From: Clostridium sp. CAG:571
GTDB lineage: Bacteria > Bacillota > Clostridia > TANB77 > CAG-508
Assembly (NCBI GenBank): GCA_000434015.1
Contig: HF999505.1
Span: 1 to 31,045, forward strand
DNA: 31,045 bases
Reading direction: 5' to 3'
The translations under genes and the position numbers were made by a program. The first letter of the stretch is position 1, and each line of letters begins with the position of its first letter. The notes under the pieces were generated by a model. That model had not been told where the DNA came from. It saw only the letters and a program-made list of their open reading frames with translations, and made no database searches. Positions 7,637 through 17,388 of this stretch are shown here, piece after piece.

Positions 7637-7959
7637 AAAATTAACTAGGAAAACTGGAAAATCTATATAAAGATTACAAAAAAGTTATAAAAGTAAAGAA
7701 TAATTTTAAAATTAAAAAAAGAAAAAGTATTTATAAATTTTGTATAAAGAAATAAAAGTATTTTGTTTTTAAATGCTTTAGGTAGTGTTTATAAAACTAA
7801 ATATTACAAATATTTTTAATATGACTATGTGGTCAGAGGTACTTGTTTTTTTATAAAATACAGTATAAAATAAAAAAGATAATTGACTTTGATGGGTATA
7901 AGTTATAAAATATTATAATAAAAATATAGTAAATAATACTAATTAATGGAGGAAGAGAT
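7637..7959. other. 323-base AT-rich intergenic region before plsX
   Basis: No convincing gene or structured RNA is seen on either strand. It holds the plsX promoter at 7883-7911 and the word TATGTGGTCA (7826-7835), which also occurs upstream of the gltD promoter. No clear FapR-type palindrome is visible. Confidence 0.6.
7883..7911 (+). promoter_or_regulatory. Promoter for plsX
   Basis: TTGACT (7883-7888), a 17-base spacer and TAAAAT (7906-7911) lie about 50 bases upstream of the plsX start. Confidence 0.7.
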
Positions 7960-9007
7960 ATGATTATATTACTAGATGCAATGGGTGGGGATAATGCACC
8001 AGATGCGAATATAAAAGGTGCAGTAAATGCAATTAACCAAATTAAAGCAGAAGTATTATTAATAGGAAATAAAGAAATTATTAATGGTAGAGTTAAAGAA
8101 TTATATGGAAAAGATAAAATAGAAGATATCTCTCCTAGATTAAAGATATATCATACAACAGAAACTATTGAAATGGAAGATATACCAACACAAGCAATTA
8201 AAAGAAAAAAAGATTCTTCTATGGTTGTAGGTTTTAATTTACTAAAAGAAGGTAAAGGCGATGTTTTTATTTCTGCTGGAAATTCAGGAGCTTTATTAAC
8301 AGGAGCAACATTACTAGTAGGAAGAATAAAAGGAATAGATAGACCTGCTTTGGCTCGGAATATTACCAGCATATAAAGGTAGATTATTATTGATTGATGC
8401 AGGTTCTAATACAAATTGTAAACCAATTAATTTATTGCAATTTGCTCAGATGTCTAGCATCTATTTAAAAAATACTTTTGGAATAGAAAATCCAAGAATT
8501 GGATTATTAAACATAGGTACAGAGGAAACAAAAGGTAACGAACTTACTAAAGAAAGTTATAAATTGTTAAAAGAAAAATCAGAGGAACTTAATATTAATT
8601 TCATTGGAAATGTAGAAGGTAGAGACGCCTTTTCAGGAGAGATAGATGCAATAGTTACAGATGGTTTTACAGGTAATATTTTCTTAAAAGCTGTTGAGGG
8701 GCTTGGAAAGTTTGTAAAAAGAAGTTTAAAAGATAGTATGAAAAAAAATATACTATCTATACTTGCTTCAATTCCTTCTTTACCAGCAATGAAACGTTTT
8801 GCAAAAACAGTTGACTATAAAGAATATGGCGGAGCTTTATTCTTAGGGGTAAAAAAGCCAGTCGTAAAAGCTCATGGTAGTAGTGATGAAAAGCTTTTCG
8901 AATTTACAATAAAACAAGCTGAACAATTTGTAGAGAATAAGGCTGTAGATAAAATGATAGAAGAATTTCAAAAAATAAATAAAACAAATGAAACAGAAAA
9001 TAAATAA
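7960..9007 (+). CDS. plsX: Phosphate acyltransferase PlsX, +1 recoding at Gly133
   Basis: PlsX converts acyl-ACP to acyl-phosphate, the first step of phosphatidic acid synthesis in Firmicutes. The start MIILLDAMGGDNAPDANIKG is the classic PlsX N-terminus; SAGNSGALLTGA, IGTEETKGNEL and TDGFTGNIFLKAVEG follow. The zero frame breaks at CGG 8356 and stops at 8376. Skipping C8356 gives RPALA-G-ILPAYKGRLLLIDAG, exactly the family pattern across the join. The joined product has 348 residues, close to the usual 330-340, and no other defect. GGAGGAAG precedes the ATG. acpP follows behind its own promoter, which fits a lipid-synthesis neighbourhood, although fabD and fabG are absent. Confidence 0.93.
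8356..8359 (+). other. Recoding site CGGA in plsX (Gly133)
   Basis: The zero-frame codon after GCT is CGG. Removing the C gives GGA and restores the ILPAYKG frame. Unshifted reading stops six codons later. Confidence 0.92.
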
Positions 9008-9051
9008 AAATATAATTAGTAATATGTAAGGAAATAAAATTAATTTTATAC

Positions 9052-9080
9052 TTGACAATTATTAAAACATGTAATATCTT
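9052..9080 (+). promoter_or_regulatory. Candidate promoter for acpP
   Basis: TTGACA (9052-9057) and TATCTT (9075-9080) are separated by 17 bases, about 80 bases upstream of the acpP start. Confidence 0.55.
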
Positions 9081-9160
9081 TAAGTAAATTTTAAATATAT
9101 TAGATAAAAATATAAAAGTAAAATTAATTATAATAAAGTAATGTGAGAGGGGGTGACTAT

Positions 9161-9403
9161 ATGAATTCAGACGAGATATTTGAAAAAGTAAAAGGAATTA
9201 TAGTAGAGCAATTAGGCGTTGCTGAATCAGCTATTACTATGGAAGCATCTTTTATTGATGATTTAGGAGCAGATTCTCTAGATATAGTTGAATTAATTAT
9301 GGCTTTAGAAGAAGAATTTGATACAGAAATTCCTGATGCAGATGCAGAAAAAGTAGTTACAGTAGGTGATGTTGTTGATTATATAAAAGAGCACGTTGCT
9401 TAA
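9161..9403 (+). CDS. acpP: Acyl carrier protein
   Basis: The 80-residue acidic protein has the phosphopantetheine attachment motif DLGADSLDIVELIMALEEEF, in which the serine of DSL carries the prosthetic group. ACP carries growing acyl chains in fatty acid synthesis and delivers them to PlsX. ATG 9161 follows the AGAGGGGG ribosome site; GTG 9143 overlaps that site and is rejected. A terminator follows, so it is probably a single-gene unit. Confidence 0.97.
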   Translation: MNSDEIFEKVKGIIVEQLGVAESAITMEASFIDDLGADSLDIVELIMALEEEFDTEIPDADAEKVVTVGDVVDYIKEHVA

Positions 9404-9433
9404 TTTATATATATGCAAATCAAAAGAAGAAAT

Positions 9434-9458
9434 GAAAGGGTAATACCTTTCTTTTTTT
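9434..9458 (+). terminator. Intrinsic terminator after acpP
   Basis: GAAAGG (9434-9439) pairs with CCTTTC (9446-9451) around a 6-base loop and is followed by seven T residues. Confidence 0.75.
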
Positions 9459-9505
9459 ATATTTTTATAGTATAATAAGTAAAGATTGTAAAGGGGGTGA
9501 ATTTT

Positions 9506-10177
9506 ATGAGATTAGAAAAATTAGAAGAGAGTATAGGATATAGATTTAAAAATAAATTGATTTTAAAAAATGCACTTACACATACATCATATGCAAATGA
9601 AAATAATGTACAAAGTAATGAAAAATTAGAGTTCTTGGGAGATAGTATATTAGAATTTATATCTAGTAAATATATATATTCAAAATATCCAAATTTAAAA
9701 GAAGGAGAAATGACTAAAGTTAGAGCTGATGTCGTTTGTGAAAAAAGTTTATATAAAGTAGCACTTAAGCATAATTTTAGTGATTTCTTGTATATAGGAA
9801 AAAGCCAAATAATTAATGATGGAAATAAAAGACCTTCAATTTTGGCAGATAGTGTAGAGGCTGTAATTGCAGCAATATATTTTGATTCTGGATTAGAACA
9901 AGCTGAAAAATTTATTGTTGAAAATTTGAAAGATTATATAGAAATTGCAACAAAACATGTTGGAATGAAAGATCATAAAACTGTGCTTCAAGAAAGATTA
10001 CAGATACATGGAGATGTTAATATAAAATATGAGATTATAAAAGAATCAGGACCAGATCATAATAAATTATTTGTAGCAGAAGTAAGTTGTAACAATAAAA
10101 AACTGGCAATAGGAGAAGGAAAAACTAAAAAAGCAGCTGAAATGGAAGCTGCTAAAAAAGCGTTAGAAAATATGTAA
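9506..10177 (+). CDS. rnc: Ribonuclease III
   Basis: RNase III cuts double-stranded RNA and matures rRNA. The 223-residue protein has the catalytic signature NEKLEFLGDSILEFI at 38-52 (metal ligands Glu42 and Asp46), the second acidic site in LADSVEAVIAAIY near 110-120, and a C-terminal double-stranded RNA-binding domain from about 150 ending GKTKKAAEMEAAKKAL. ATG 9506 follows AAGGGGG with eight bases between. The usual clostridial neighbour smc is missing; a radical-SAM gene follows 31 bases later. Confidence 0.97.
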   Translation: MRLEKLEESIGYRFKNKLILKNALTHTSYANENNVQSNEKLEFLGDSILEFISSKYIYSKYPNLKEGEMTKVRADVVCEKSLYKVALKHNFSDFLYIGKSQIINDGNKRPSILADSVEAVIAAIYFDSGLEQAEKFIVENLKDYIEIATKHVGMKDHKTVLQERLQIHGDVNIKYEIIKESGPDHNKLFVAEVSCNNKKLAIGEGKTKKAAEMEAAKKALENM

Positions 10178-10208
10178 TATTTGATATATTTTAGATAGGA
10201 GGGAAAAT

Positions 10209-11267
10209 GTGAAAAAGGAATACATTATACCAATTTTTGTACCACATTTAGGGTGTCCAAATAGTTGTACATTTTGTAATCAAAAAACGATTAGCGGTCA
10301 AGCAAAACAAGTTACTGCTAAAGAAGTAAAAGAAACGATAGAATATTATCTTAGTAATTTTAAAGATGATAATAAATATGTAGAGGTTGCTTTTTTTGGA
10401 GGTAGTTTTACAGGAATAGAAGAGGAAGTTCAAGAAGAATTGTTACAGGCAGCATTTGATTTTATAAAACAAAAAAAAGTAAATAGTATTCGTATTTCTA
10501 CTAGACCCGACTATATAGATAAGAAGATTTTAAAAAGATTAAAAAAATATAAAGTAAAAACAATAGAGCTAGGAGTTCAATCTACAAATGATTATATTTT
10601 AGCAAGATGTCAAAGAGGACATACATTTGAAGATGTAAAAAAAGCTTCAAAATTAATTAGAAGAAAACATTTTATATTAGGACATCAAATGATGGTAGGG
10701 CTTCCAGAAAGTACAAAATTAGATGAAATAAACACTACAAAATCTTTAATAAAGTTAAAACCAAAAATAGTTAGAATTTATCCTGTGTTAGTTATTAAAG
10801 GAACAAAACTAGAAGAGGAATACAGAAACAATGAGTATATTCCTTTAACAGTTAATCAAGCAGTAGAAAGGTGTAAAGAAATAGTTACACTATTTAACAA
10901 AAAGAATATAAGAGTTATAAGAATAGGACTTCAAAATACAAATACAATAGATGAACCAGGACATAATGAAAGTGAAGTTGTGGCAGGACCATATCATCCA
11001 GCATTTAGACAATTGGTAGAATCAAGTATGTGGTATGATAGTGTTGTAGAAGAAATAAAACAGTTTAATACGAAAGTAAAACTTGTACAAGTAAGAGCAA
11101 ATCCTGTAAATATTAATAATATTATAGGACATAAAAAAGAGAATATAGAAAAATTAAATCAAATATATGATGTAGAAGTAAAAGTAGTAGCAGATGAGAA
11201 AATTAAACCAGGACATTTTAAAGTGGAAATATTAAAAACATATGATGAATGTATAAATGTAAATTAG
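10209..11267 (+). CDS. Elp3-like radical SAM protein
   Basis: The 352-residue protein has an N-terminal radical-SAM cluster motif CPNSCTFC (Cys16, 20, 23), the glycine-rich AFFGGSFTGI that contacts S-adenosylmethionine, and ELGVQS and GHQMMVGLP segments typical of the Elp3/HemN-like barrel. No N-acetyltransferase domain of full-length Elp3 is present, so this is the short bacterial form often found next to rnc in clostridia. Its substrate is unknown; tRNA modification is a family-based guess. It starts at GTG with TAGGAGGG upstream, and the 31-base spacing suggests co-transcription with rnc. Confidence 0.85.
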   Translation: MKKEYIIPIFVPHLGCPNSCTFCNQKTISGQAKQVTAKEVKETIEYYLSNFKDDNKYVEVAFFGGSFTGIEEEVQEELLQAAFDFIKQKKVNSIRISTRPDYIDKKILKRLKKYKVKTIELGVQSTNDYILARCQRGHTFEDVKKASKLIRRKHFILGHQMMVGLPESTKLDEINTTKSLIKLKPKIVRIYPVLVIKGTKLEEEYRNNEYIPLTVNQAVERCKEIVTLFNKKNIRVIRIGLQNTNTIDEPGHNESEVVAGPYHPAFRQLVESSMWYDSVVEEIKQFNTKVKLVQVRANPVNINNIIGHKKENIEKLNQIYDVEVKVVADEKIKPGHFKVEILKTYDECINVN

Positions 11268-11270
11268 TAT

Positions 11271-11315
11271 AAAATCACCTATATATGCAAATAATTGTAA
11301 TATAGGTGATTTTTT
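11271..11315 (+). terminator. Terminator hairpin that also contains the yitT ribosome site
   Basis: AAAATCACCTATA (11271-11283) pairs with 11301-11313, followed by a T run that reaches the next ATG at 11316. The only ribosome-site-like sequence for the next gene, AGGTGA at 11304-11309, lies in the 3' arm. Confidence 0.8.
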
Positions 11316-12183
11316 ATGAAATATAGAAAAATAAAGAGAAGACTTATAATAAAGAAATATATAATAGAATTTATAAAAATTTGTATGGGATGTTTTATTA
11401 TGGCAGTAAGCACATCTTTTTTCTTATTGCCAAATCAGTTATCTACAGGAGGATTTGCAGGAATCGCAACTGTTGTATATTATATTTTTAAAATTCCACT
11501 TGGAACAACTATGCTAATATTAAATATTCCATTGTTAATATTAGGATTTTTTAGAGTAGGAAAAGAATTTTTAATAAAATCGATTGCAGGAACATTATTA
11601 CTTTCAATATTTATAGATATATTAGATAAATACCAACTTTTTACTAAAGATAGGTTACTTGCTTGCATATATGGAGGAATTTTAATGGGGCTTGGAACTG
11701 CTATTATATTAAGAGTAATGGGATCAACGGGAGGAACGGACTTACTTTCATACATTGTAAAATCATATAAAAAACATTTTCAGACAAGTAGTTTGATTAT
11801 GATAATTGATATTATCATTGTAGCAATTAATGTTATTGCTTTTAAAGAAGTTGAGGTAGGATTATATTCTGCAATAGCTATATATTTGATGGGAAAAATG
11901 ATAGACATTATTTTTGAAGGTGTAATTTTTACTAAAATGATGTTTATAATATCACCTAAGTATAAAGAAATTGCCAATAAAATAAGTAAAAAAGTTAATA
12001 GAGGTAGTACTCGGAATATATGCAAAAGGAATGTTTAAACAAGATAAGAAAATGATGTTGTTTTGTGTAGGTTCTAGAAGTGAAATTGTAAAAATGAAAG
12101 AAATAGCAACACAAATAGATAAAAAGGCATTTATAGTTATTAGTAATGCAAGAGAAGCTTGGGGAAAAGGTTTTAGAAGATAA
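11316..12183 (+). CDS. YitT-family integral membrane protein, +1 recoding at Gly233
   Basis: The YitT/DUF161 family has five or so membrane helices and a C-terminal cytoplasmic DUF2179 domain. Here helices are seen around residues 20-38, 46-68, 80-100, 110-130 and 150-175, with LSTGGFAGIATVVYYIF and GSTGGTDLLSYIV, both typical of the family. At CGG 12012 the zero frame runs to a stop within a few codons. Skipping C12012 gives RGST-G-IYAKGMFKQDKKMMLFCV and a normal C-terminal domain ending REAWGKGFRR, 288 residues in all, the family's usual size. Transport function is unproven for the family. Translation start may be controlled by the hairpin that holds its ribosome site. Confidence 0.9.
12012..12015 (+). 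other. Recoding site CGGA in the yitT-like gene (Gly233)
   Basis: Zero-frame CGG follows ACT. One skipped base restores the DUF2179-like C-terminal domain through to TAA 12181, with a length exactly divisible by three. Confidence 0.92.
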
Positions 12184-12334
12184 TTAGTATTTAAATTTAT
12201 AAAGTGTAAAGATGGATGTAAAGGTAAAAATATTAAAAAAAGAAAGTGCAATTTTTTAAAAATAAAAGTAAGTTAATAAAGGAAATATAAATTGTAATAC
12301 AAGAGTAGAAGATATATTATATATTAATGTTTGC

Positions 12335-12363
12335 TTGTTTTTTTAGAGTTAGTATGCTAGAAT
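12335..12363 (+). promoter_or_regulatory. Possible promoter for the OGG-addB unit
   Basis: TTGTTT (12335-12340) and TAGAAT (12358-12363) with a 17-base spacer lie 38 bases upstream of the glycosylase ATG. The match is moderate in a very AT-rich context. Confidence 0.35.
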
Positions 12364-12400
12364 TTTATTAAAGATTAATTAATAAAAAGAGGCATAAAAG

Positions 12401-13267
12401 ATGAAAGAACAAGAGATTATATTAAAAAATGTGGATTCTTTTAATCCAACACATATATTTGAGTGTGGGCAATGCTTTAGATGGGATAGAAATGTTGACG
12501 AAAGTTATACAGGAGTTTTTGAAAATTGTGTAGCAAATGTGAAAAAAGAAGATAATAATATAATTATTAAAGGGATTTCAGATAATAAGCTAGAAGAAAA
12601 AATCAAAAATTATTTCGATTTAGATAGAGATTATAAAAGTATAAAATTAGAGTTATCAAAAATAGATGAACCACTAAAAAATAGTATACAATATGGAGAA
12701 GGAATAAGATTATTAAACCAGGATTTATGGGAAACAATTATTTCTTTTATAATATCTGCTAATAACAATATACCTAGAATAAAGGGAATTATAAAGAGAA
12801 TTTCTGAAAATTATGGAAATGAAATAATTTGGAATGGAAAAAAATATTATACTTTTCCAAAGCCAGAAGAACTTTCGAAAGCAAGTGTTAAAGACTTACG
12901 AAATTTAGGCTTAGGCTTTAGAGATACAAGAGTATATGAAACAACTAAAATAATATTGGAAAATAGATTAGACTTAAAAAAACTGAAAGAGGAAAAAGAT
13001 AGTATGGTTGTAAGAGAAAAATTACTTACACTTCCTGGTGTTGGTCCTAAAGTTGCAGATTGTATTTTGCTTTTTTCTACATTAAAAAGGTTAGAAGTTT
13101 TTCCAATAGATGTTTGGGTAAGAAGAGTAATGAATGAACTTTATATAAAAAGTGAAGATGAAAATAAAGTGAGTAAAAAATTAATAGAAAAATTGGCAAG
13201 AGAAAAGTATGGAGATTTAGCAGGAATTGCTCAGCAGTATTTATTCTATTGGAAAAGAGAAGCTTAA
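12401..13267 (+). CDS. 8-oxoguanine DNA glycosylase/AP lyase (OGG1-type)
   Basis: The 288-residue protein has the N-terminal OGG domain (ECGQCFRWDR near 21-30), the SANNNIPRIKGII helix, and a helix-hairpin-helix GPD core: LPGVGPKVADCILLF at 211-225 with catalytic Lys217, and the aspartate in PIDVWVRR (Asp237). It removes oxidised guanine opposite cytosine and can nick the abasic site. This OGG1-like family is common in clostridia in place of MutM. Arginine is encoded by CGA at LRNL near residue 167. addB follows 18 bases after the stop, so the two repair genes probably share a transcript. Confidence 0.92.
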   Translation: MKEQEIILKNVDSFNPTHIFECGQCFRWDRNVDESYTGVFENCVANVKKEDNNIIIKGISDNKLEEKIKNYFDLDRDYKSIKLELSKIDEPLKNSIQYGEGIRLLNQDLWETIISFIISANNNIPRIKGIIKRISENYGNEIIWNGKKYYTFPKPEELSKASVKDLRNLGLGFRDTRVYETTKIILENRLDLKKLKEEKDSMVVREKLLTLPGVGPKVADCILLFSTLKRLEVFPIDVWVRRVMNELYIKSEDENKVSKKLIEKLAREKYGDLAGIAQQYLFYWKREA

Positions 13268-13285
13268 AAAGGAGCTATAATATAT

Positions 13286-16200
13286 ATGAGTTTAAGATTA
13301 ATTTATGGGAGATCTGGCACAGGTAAAAGTAGTTATTTGTATGAAGAAATAAAAAATATAATTGATGATAAAAATAAAATTTACATTATTACACCAGAGC
13401 AATTTTCTTTTACAGCAGAAAGAAAATTGATGGATACTCTTAAAGAAGGTGCTGTTATTAATGCAGAAGTTTTAACTTTTGGTCGTATGGCTTATAGAGT
13501 AATTCGGAGAAACAGGAGGAGGAGCAAGTAAGGTAAATTTATCAAAATGTGGTAAAGCAATGCTTATATATAGCATTTTAATGAATGAAAAGAAAAAACT
13601 AAGGTTTTTAGGTAAATCTGATGAAAATATAGAATTAATAGGAACACAAATTACAGAATTTAAGAAGCATGGAATAACTGTTGATTTACTTAAAGAAAGT
13701 GTAAGTAATACAGATAATAAATATCTTAAATGTAAAATGGAAGATATGTTATTAGTATATGATAGATTTCAAAATAATATAAAGGACAAATATATAGATG
13801 AAAATGATGTTTTAACAATTCTTTCAGAAAAAATTGAAGAAACTACTTTCCTAAATGATGCTATTATATATATAGATGAATTTGTTCGGATTTACAAAAC
13901 AAGAATATGATATTATAAGAAAATTATTAAAAATTACTAAGAAAGTTAATGTGACTGTATGTACAGATAGTTTGATATTAGATAAAAATCCAGAAATTGA
14001 TATATTTTATTCTAATAAGCAAACAGCAGAGAAACTTATGAACATTGCAAATGAAGAAGATGTAAAAATAGAAAAATCTGTATTTTTAGATAACAAAAAA
14101 GCTAGATTTAAATCTGAAGAATTATTACATATAGAGCAAAATTTATATAGTATAAAACAAAGAAAATATGAAGAATTACCAAAAAATTTATCTATATTTT
14201 TAGCAAATAATCAATATTCAGAAGTTGAATATGTGGCATCAAAAATTGTTGAATTGGTAAAAGAAAAAAAATATAGATATAAAGATATATCTATAATAAC
14301 TAAAAATTTAGATACTTATTCAAATTTGTGCAAAGCTATTTTTGATGAATATGATATACCAGTATTTATTGACCAAAAAAAAGATTTGAGTGACAATATT
14401 TTAGTACAATACATATTAGCTGTGTTAGATATTTTTTCTAAGAATTGGTCTCATGAAGCGGTTTTTAATTATATAAAAACAGGTTTTTTACAAATGGAAC
14501 AAGAAGATATTTACGAACTAGAAAACTTTTGTATGAAATGGGGAATAAAACAAACTAAATGGTATAAAGGAGAATGGAATTTTAAAGAAGATAGTAAAAA
14601 TGATGAAGACAGATTAGAAAAAATGAAAAATTTGCGAAAACTTATAGTAGACCCATTATTAAATTTTAAAATAGAAGTAGATAGATCTAGAGATGTTACA
14701 ACAATAACTAAATGTTTATATGACTTTTTAATAAAAAATAAAATAGATGAAAAATTGGAAAATAAAATAAAAGTAAAGATAGAAGAAGGAAATAATGAAG
14801 CAGCAGCAGAATATAAAACTAGTTATAAAATATTAATGGATGTATTAGACGAAATTGTATTGGTTTTTGGAAATGATAAAATAACTTTTGATAAGTATAT
14901 GCAAATTTTGAAAATAGGTCTTGGAAATAGTGGACTTGGAAAAATACCGGCATCGTGTGATCAAGTAATTGTTGGAGATGTAGATAGATCTAGGAGTCAT
15001 AAAGTTAAAGCTATTTTTATTATTGGATTAAATGATGGAATGTTTCCAAGCATTAATAGAAATGAAGGGTATTTCAATGATAAAGATAGAGAATATTTAA
15101 AAACTAATGGAATAGAACTTGCTAAAGGTACTTTAGATAGATTATATGAAGATAATTTTAATATATATAAAGCATTTACTACATCAGAAGAAAAATTGTT
15201 TTTATCGTACTCTTCTTCCGATTCAGAAGGTAAAAGCTTAAGACCATCTATAATAATTGCAAAAATAAAAAAAATCTTTTCAAATATAAAAGAGGAAAGT
15301 GATATTTTAGAAAAAAAATTTTATATAGTAAATGAAAAAGTAACTTTTGATGAATTATTAGTTAATTTGAGAAATTTGAAAGATGGAATTGAAATAGAAG
15401 AATACTGGTATGATATTTTTTCATATTTTTATCAAAATGAAAAATGGAAATATAAATTGGAAAATAGTTTAAAAGGAATATATTTTACCAATAAAACTTC
15501 TAATATTAGTGAGGAAGCTATTAATAAATTATATGGTAATGTTTTAAGAACAAGTATATCAAGGTTAGAGCAGTATAGAGCATGTCCTTTTTCATATTAT
15601 TTAAAGTATCGGATTAAGATTATCAGAAAAAAACACATTAAAAATAAGTTCAATAGATACAGGTTCTTTTATGCATGATGTTATAGATAAATTTTTTGAT
15701 GAAATAAAATTACAAGGTTTAAATTTAAAGAATATTGAAGATGAAGAAATAGAAAAAATAATAGAAGAAATAATTAATGAAAAATTAAATTTGAACAAAA
15801 ATTATATTTTTTCGAGTACTCCTAAGTATAAGGTATTAGCTAGAAGATTAAAAAGAGTTGTTTTAAAATCTATGAAATATATAATAGACAGTTTAAAATA
15901 TAGTGATTTTGAAGTCCTTGGTAATGAAGTAGAATTTAAAGACCAAAAAGAATATAAACCAATAGAAATATCTTTAGATGATGGTAAGAAAGTAGAAGTA
16001 ACAGGAAAGATTGATAGAATTGATATAGGAAAACTATCAGGAGAAAAATATATTAGAATAATAGATTATAAATCTTCAATAAAAAATATAGACTTAAATG
16101 AAGTTTATGCAGGTTTGCAAATTCAATTGTTAACATATTTAGATGCTGTATGCAAAGAGGAAAATGTAATGCCAGCAGGAGTATTATATTTTAATTTGAT

Positions 16201-16657
16201 TGATCCAATAATAAAATCTAGTAAGAGTTTAACTAAAGAAGAGATTGAAGAAGAAATAAGAAAAAAATTTAAAATGCAAGGATTAGTTGTTGCAGATGTT
16301 GAAGTCGTAAAAATGATGGATAAGAGGTTAGAAAGTGGGGCTTCTAATATTGTTCCTGTATATTTGGATAAAGAGGGGAAGTTAAGTAATTCAAGATCTA
16401 GTACTGTTACTAAATATCAATTTGAGTATTTACAGAAGTATATGAATAAAATAATAAAACAAATTGCTAAAGAAATTTTGACAGGGAATATTGAATTAAA
16501 ACCATATTATAGTGTAAAAAACAAGAAAACGCCTTGTGAATATTGTATATATAAATCTATATGTAATTTTAATCAAGGTGGATGTAAAAATGATTATAGA
16601 TATATAGGAAATATGGATAAGCAAATTGTATTAGAAATGATAAAAGAAGAAATTTAA
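13286..16657 (+). CDS. addB: AddB subunit of the AddAB helicase-nuclease, three +1 recoding sites
   Basis: AddAB resects double-strand breaks for recombination. The product has a Walker A motif GRSGTGKSS at 8-16, a long inactive helicase-like middle, a RecB-family nuclease with GKIDRID and RIIDYKSS, and an iron-sulfur site: Cys766 in RACPF plus Cys1083, 1086 and 1092, with the same C-x2-C-x5-C spacing as Bacillus AddB. The zero frame breaks three times, at CGG 13505, 13887 and 15610. Skipping each C restores VIGETGGG, IDEFVGFTKQE and YYLKYGLRLSE, all family-like, giving 1122 residues with no other lesion. No addA is nearby. It starts at ATG 13286 with AAAGGAG upstream. Confidence 0.93.
13505..13508 (+). 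other. Recoding site CGGA in addB, first (Gly74)
   Basis: Zero-frame CGG follows ATT. Skipping C13505 joins RVI to GETGGGASK. Unshifted reading stops at TAA 13529. Confidence 0.92.
13887..13890 (+). other. Recoding site CGGA in addB, second (Gly201)
   Basis: Zero-frame CGG follows GTT. Skipping C13887 gives IDEFVGFTKQE, matching the conserved GFTPQE-type segment of AddB proteins. Unshifted reading stops at TGA 13908. Confidence 0.93.
15610..15613 (+). other. Recoding site CGGA in addB, third (Gly775)
   Basis: Zero-frame CGG follows TAT, nine residues after iron-sulfur ligand Cys766. Skipping C15610 gives the conserved CPFSYYLKYGLRL and enters the nuclease domain. Confidence 0.93.
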
Positions 16658-16674
16658 GTAAAAGAAGGTAAAAA

Positions 16675-17193
16675 ATGGCAGAACTATTAATTCTTATAGC
16701 ATTAGTTGCATTTTTTGTAGGAGTATTTCTTATAAAAAGAAAAATTGATCAACTAAAATATAGAGCAAGAGAATCTGTATATAATAAAGTTGGATTGGGT
16801 GATTCTCAAATAACATCGGTAACAGATGAAATGGTAGAAAAAGGAAAAATGAAGAAATTCTTAGAAAATCATCCTACATACACTGAAGAAAGCATAAAAG
16901 AATTATTAAAAAGCTTTGCAACTGAAATAGTAAATAAAAATTTAACACATTCAGCAGAGCAAAAAGTGATTGATAAACTAGCAAATGATAATAAAATTTC
17001 TAAATATGCAGACATGGACATTGTTCGTTGTAATATACATGGATATAATGAAAAAGCAGGATTATTTATGGCAAAAGTTACACTTACAAATGGTAGAGAT
17101 CAATATATGATGTTTTTACAATTCAATTTAGTTGGAGATGAATTAACTTTAGTTAAATATCAAGTGCAAAGAGGAGACGTTGTAGGATTCTAA
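16675..17193 (+). CDS. Membrane-anchored protein of unknown function, possibly Tim44/NTF2-like
   Basis: The 172-residue protein begins with one membrane helix at about residues 4-20 (LLILIALVAFFVGVFLI) followed by KRK, so the rest would be cytoplasmic by the positive-inside rule. The soluble part has FLENHPTYTEESIKELLKSF and a beta-rich end, ADMDIVRCNIHGYNEKAGLF then MMFLQFNLVGDELTLVKYQV, reminiscent of Tim44-like or NTF2-like folds. This assignment is by shape only. It lies 17 bases after addB and is probably the last gene of that transcript, followed by a terminator. Confidence 0.7.
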   Translation: MAELLILIALVAFFVGVFLIKRKIDQLKYRARESVYNKVGLGDSQITSVTDEMVEKGKMKKFLENHPTYTEESIKELLKSFATEIVNKNLTHSAEQKVIDKLANDNKISKYADMDIVRCNIHGYNEKAGLFMAKVTLTNGRDQYMMFLQFNLVGDELTLVKYQVQRGDVVGF

Positions 17194-17203
17194 AAAACAA
17201 AAG

Positions 17204-17257
17204 ATAAAGTAGGGTAAAATATTTTATAAAGTAGAATAAACCTACTTTATTTTTTTT
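17204..17257 (+). terminator. Intrinsic terminator with two alternative 5' arms
   Basis: CTACTTTAT at 17242-17250, followed by a T run, can pair with ATAAAGTAG at 17226-17234 (7-base loop). It can equally pair with ATAAAGTAGG at 17204-17213, so the 5' arm is duplicated. Confidence 0.8.
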
Positions 17258-17329
17258 GCTAATAAGTTTTAATACAAGAAGAAAACTAAAGATTATAATA
17301 ATATTTAGTATGTTATGCTAAATTCTATC

Positions 17330-17358
17330 TTGTATTTCTTTAGTATTTTTGATAATAT
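17330..17358 (+). promoter_or_regulatory. Candidate promoter for alr
   Basis: TTGTAT (17330-17335), a 17-base spacer and TAATAT (17353-17358) overlap the left half of the palindrome at 17336-17376, an arrangement typical of an operator-controlled promoter. Confidence 0.5.
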
Positions 17359-17376
17359 AAGAAAAATACTAAAGAA
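17336..17376. repeat. 15-bp perfect palindrome between alr promoter and ribosome site
   Basis: TTCTTTAGTATTTTT at 17336-17350 is the exact complement of 17362-17376, with an 11-base centre. The left arm fills the promoter spacer and the right arm ends at the AAGGAAAAG ribosome site. It is either a repressor operator or, in RNA made from a promoter further upstream, a hairpin next to the ribosome site. Confidence 0.7.
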
Positions 17377-17388
17377 GGAAAAGTAATT

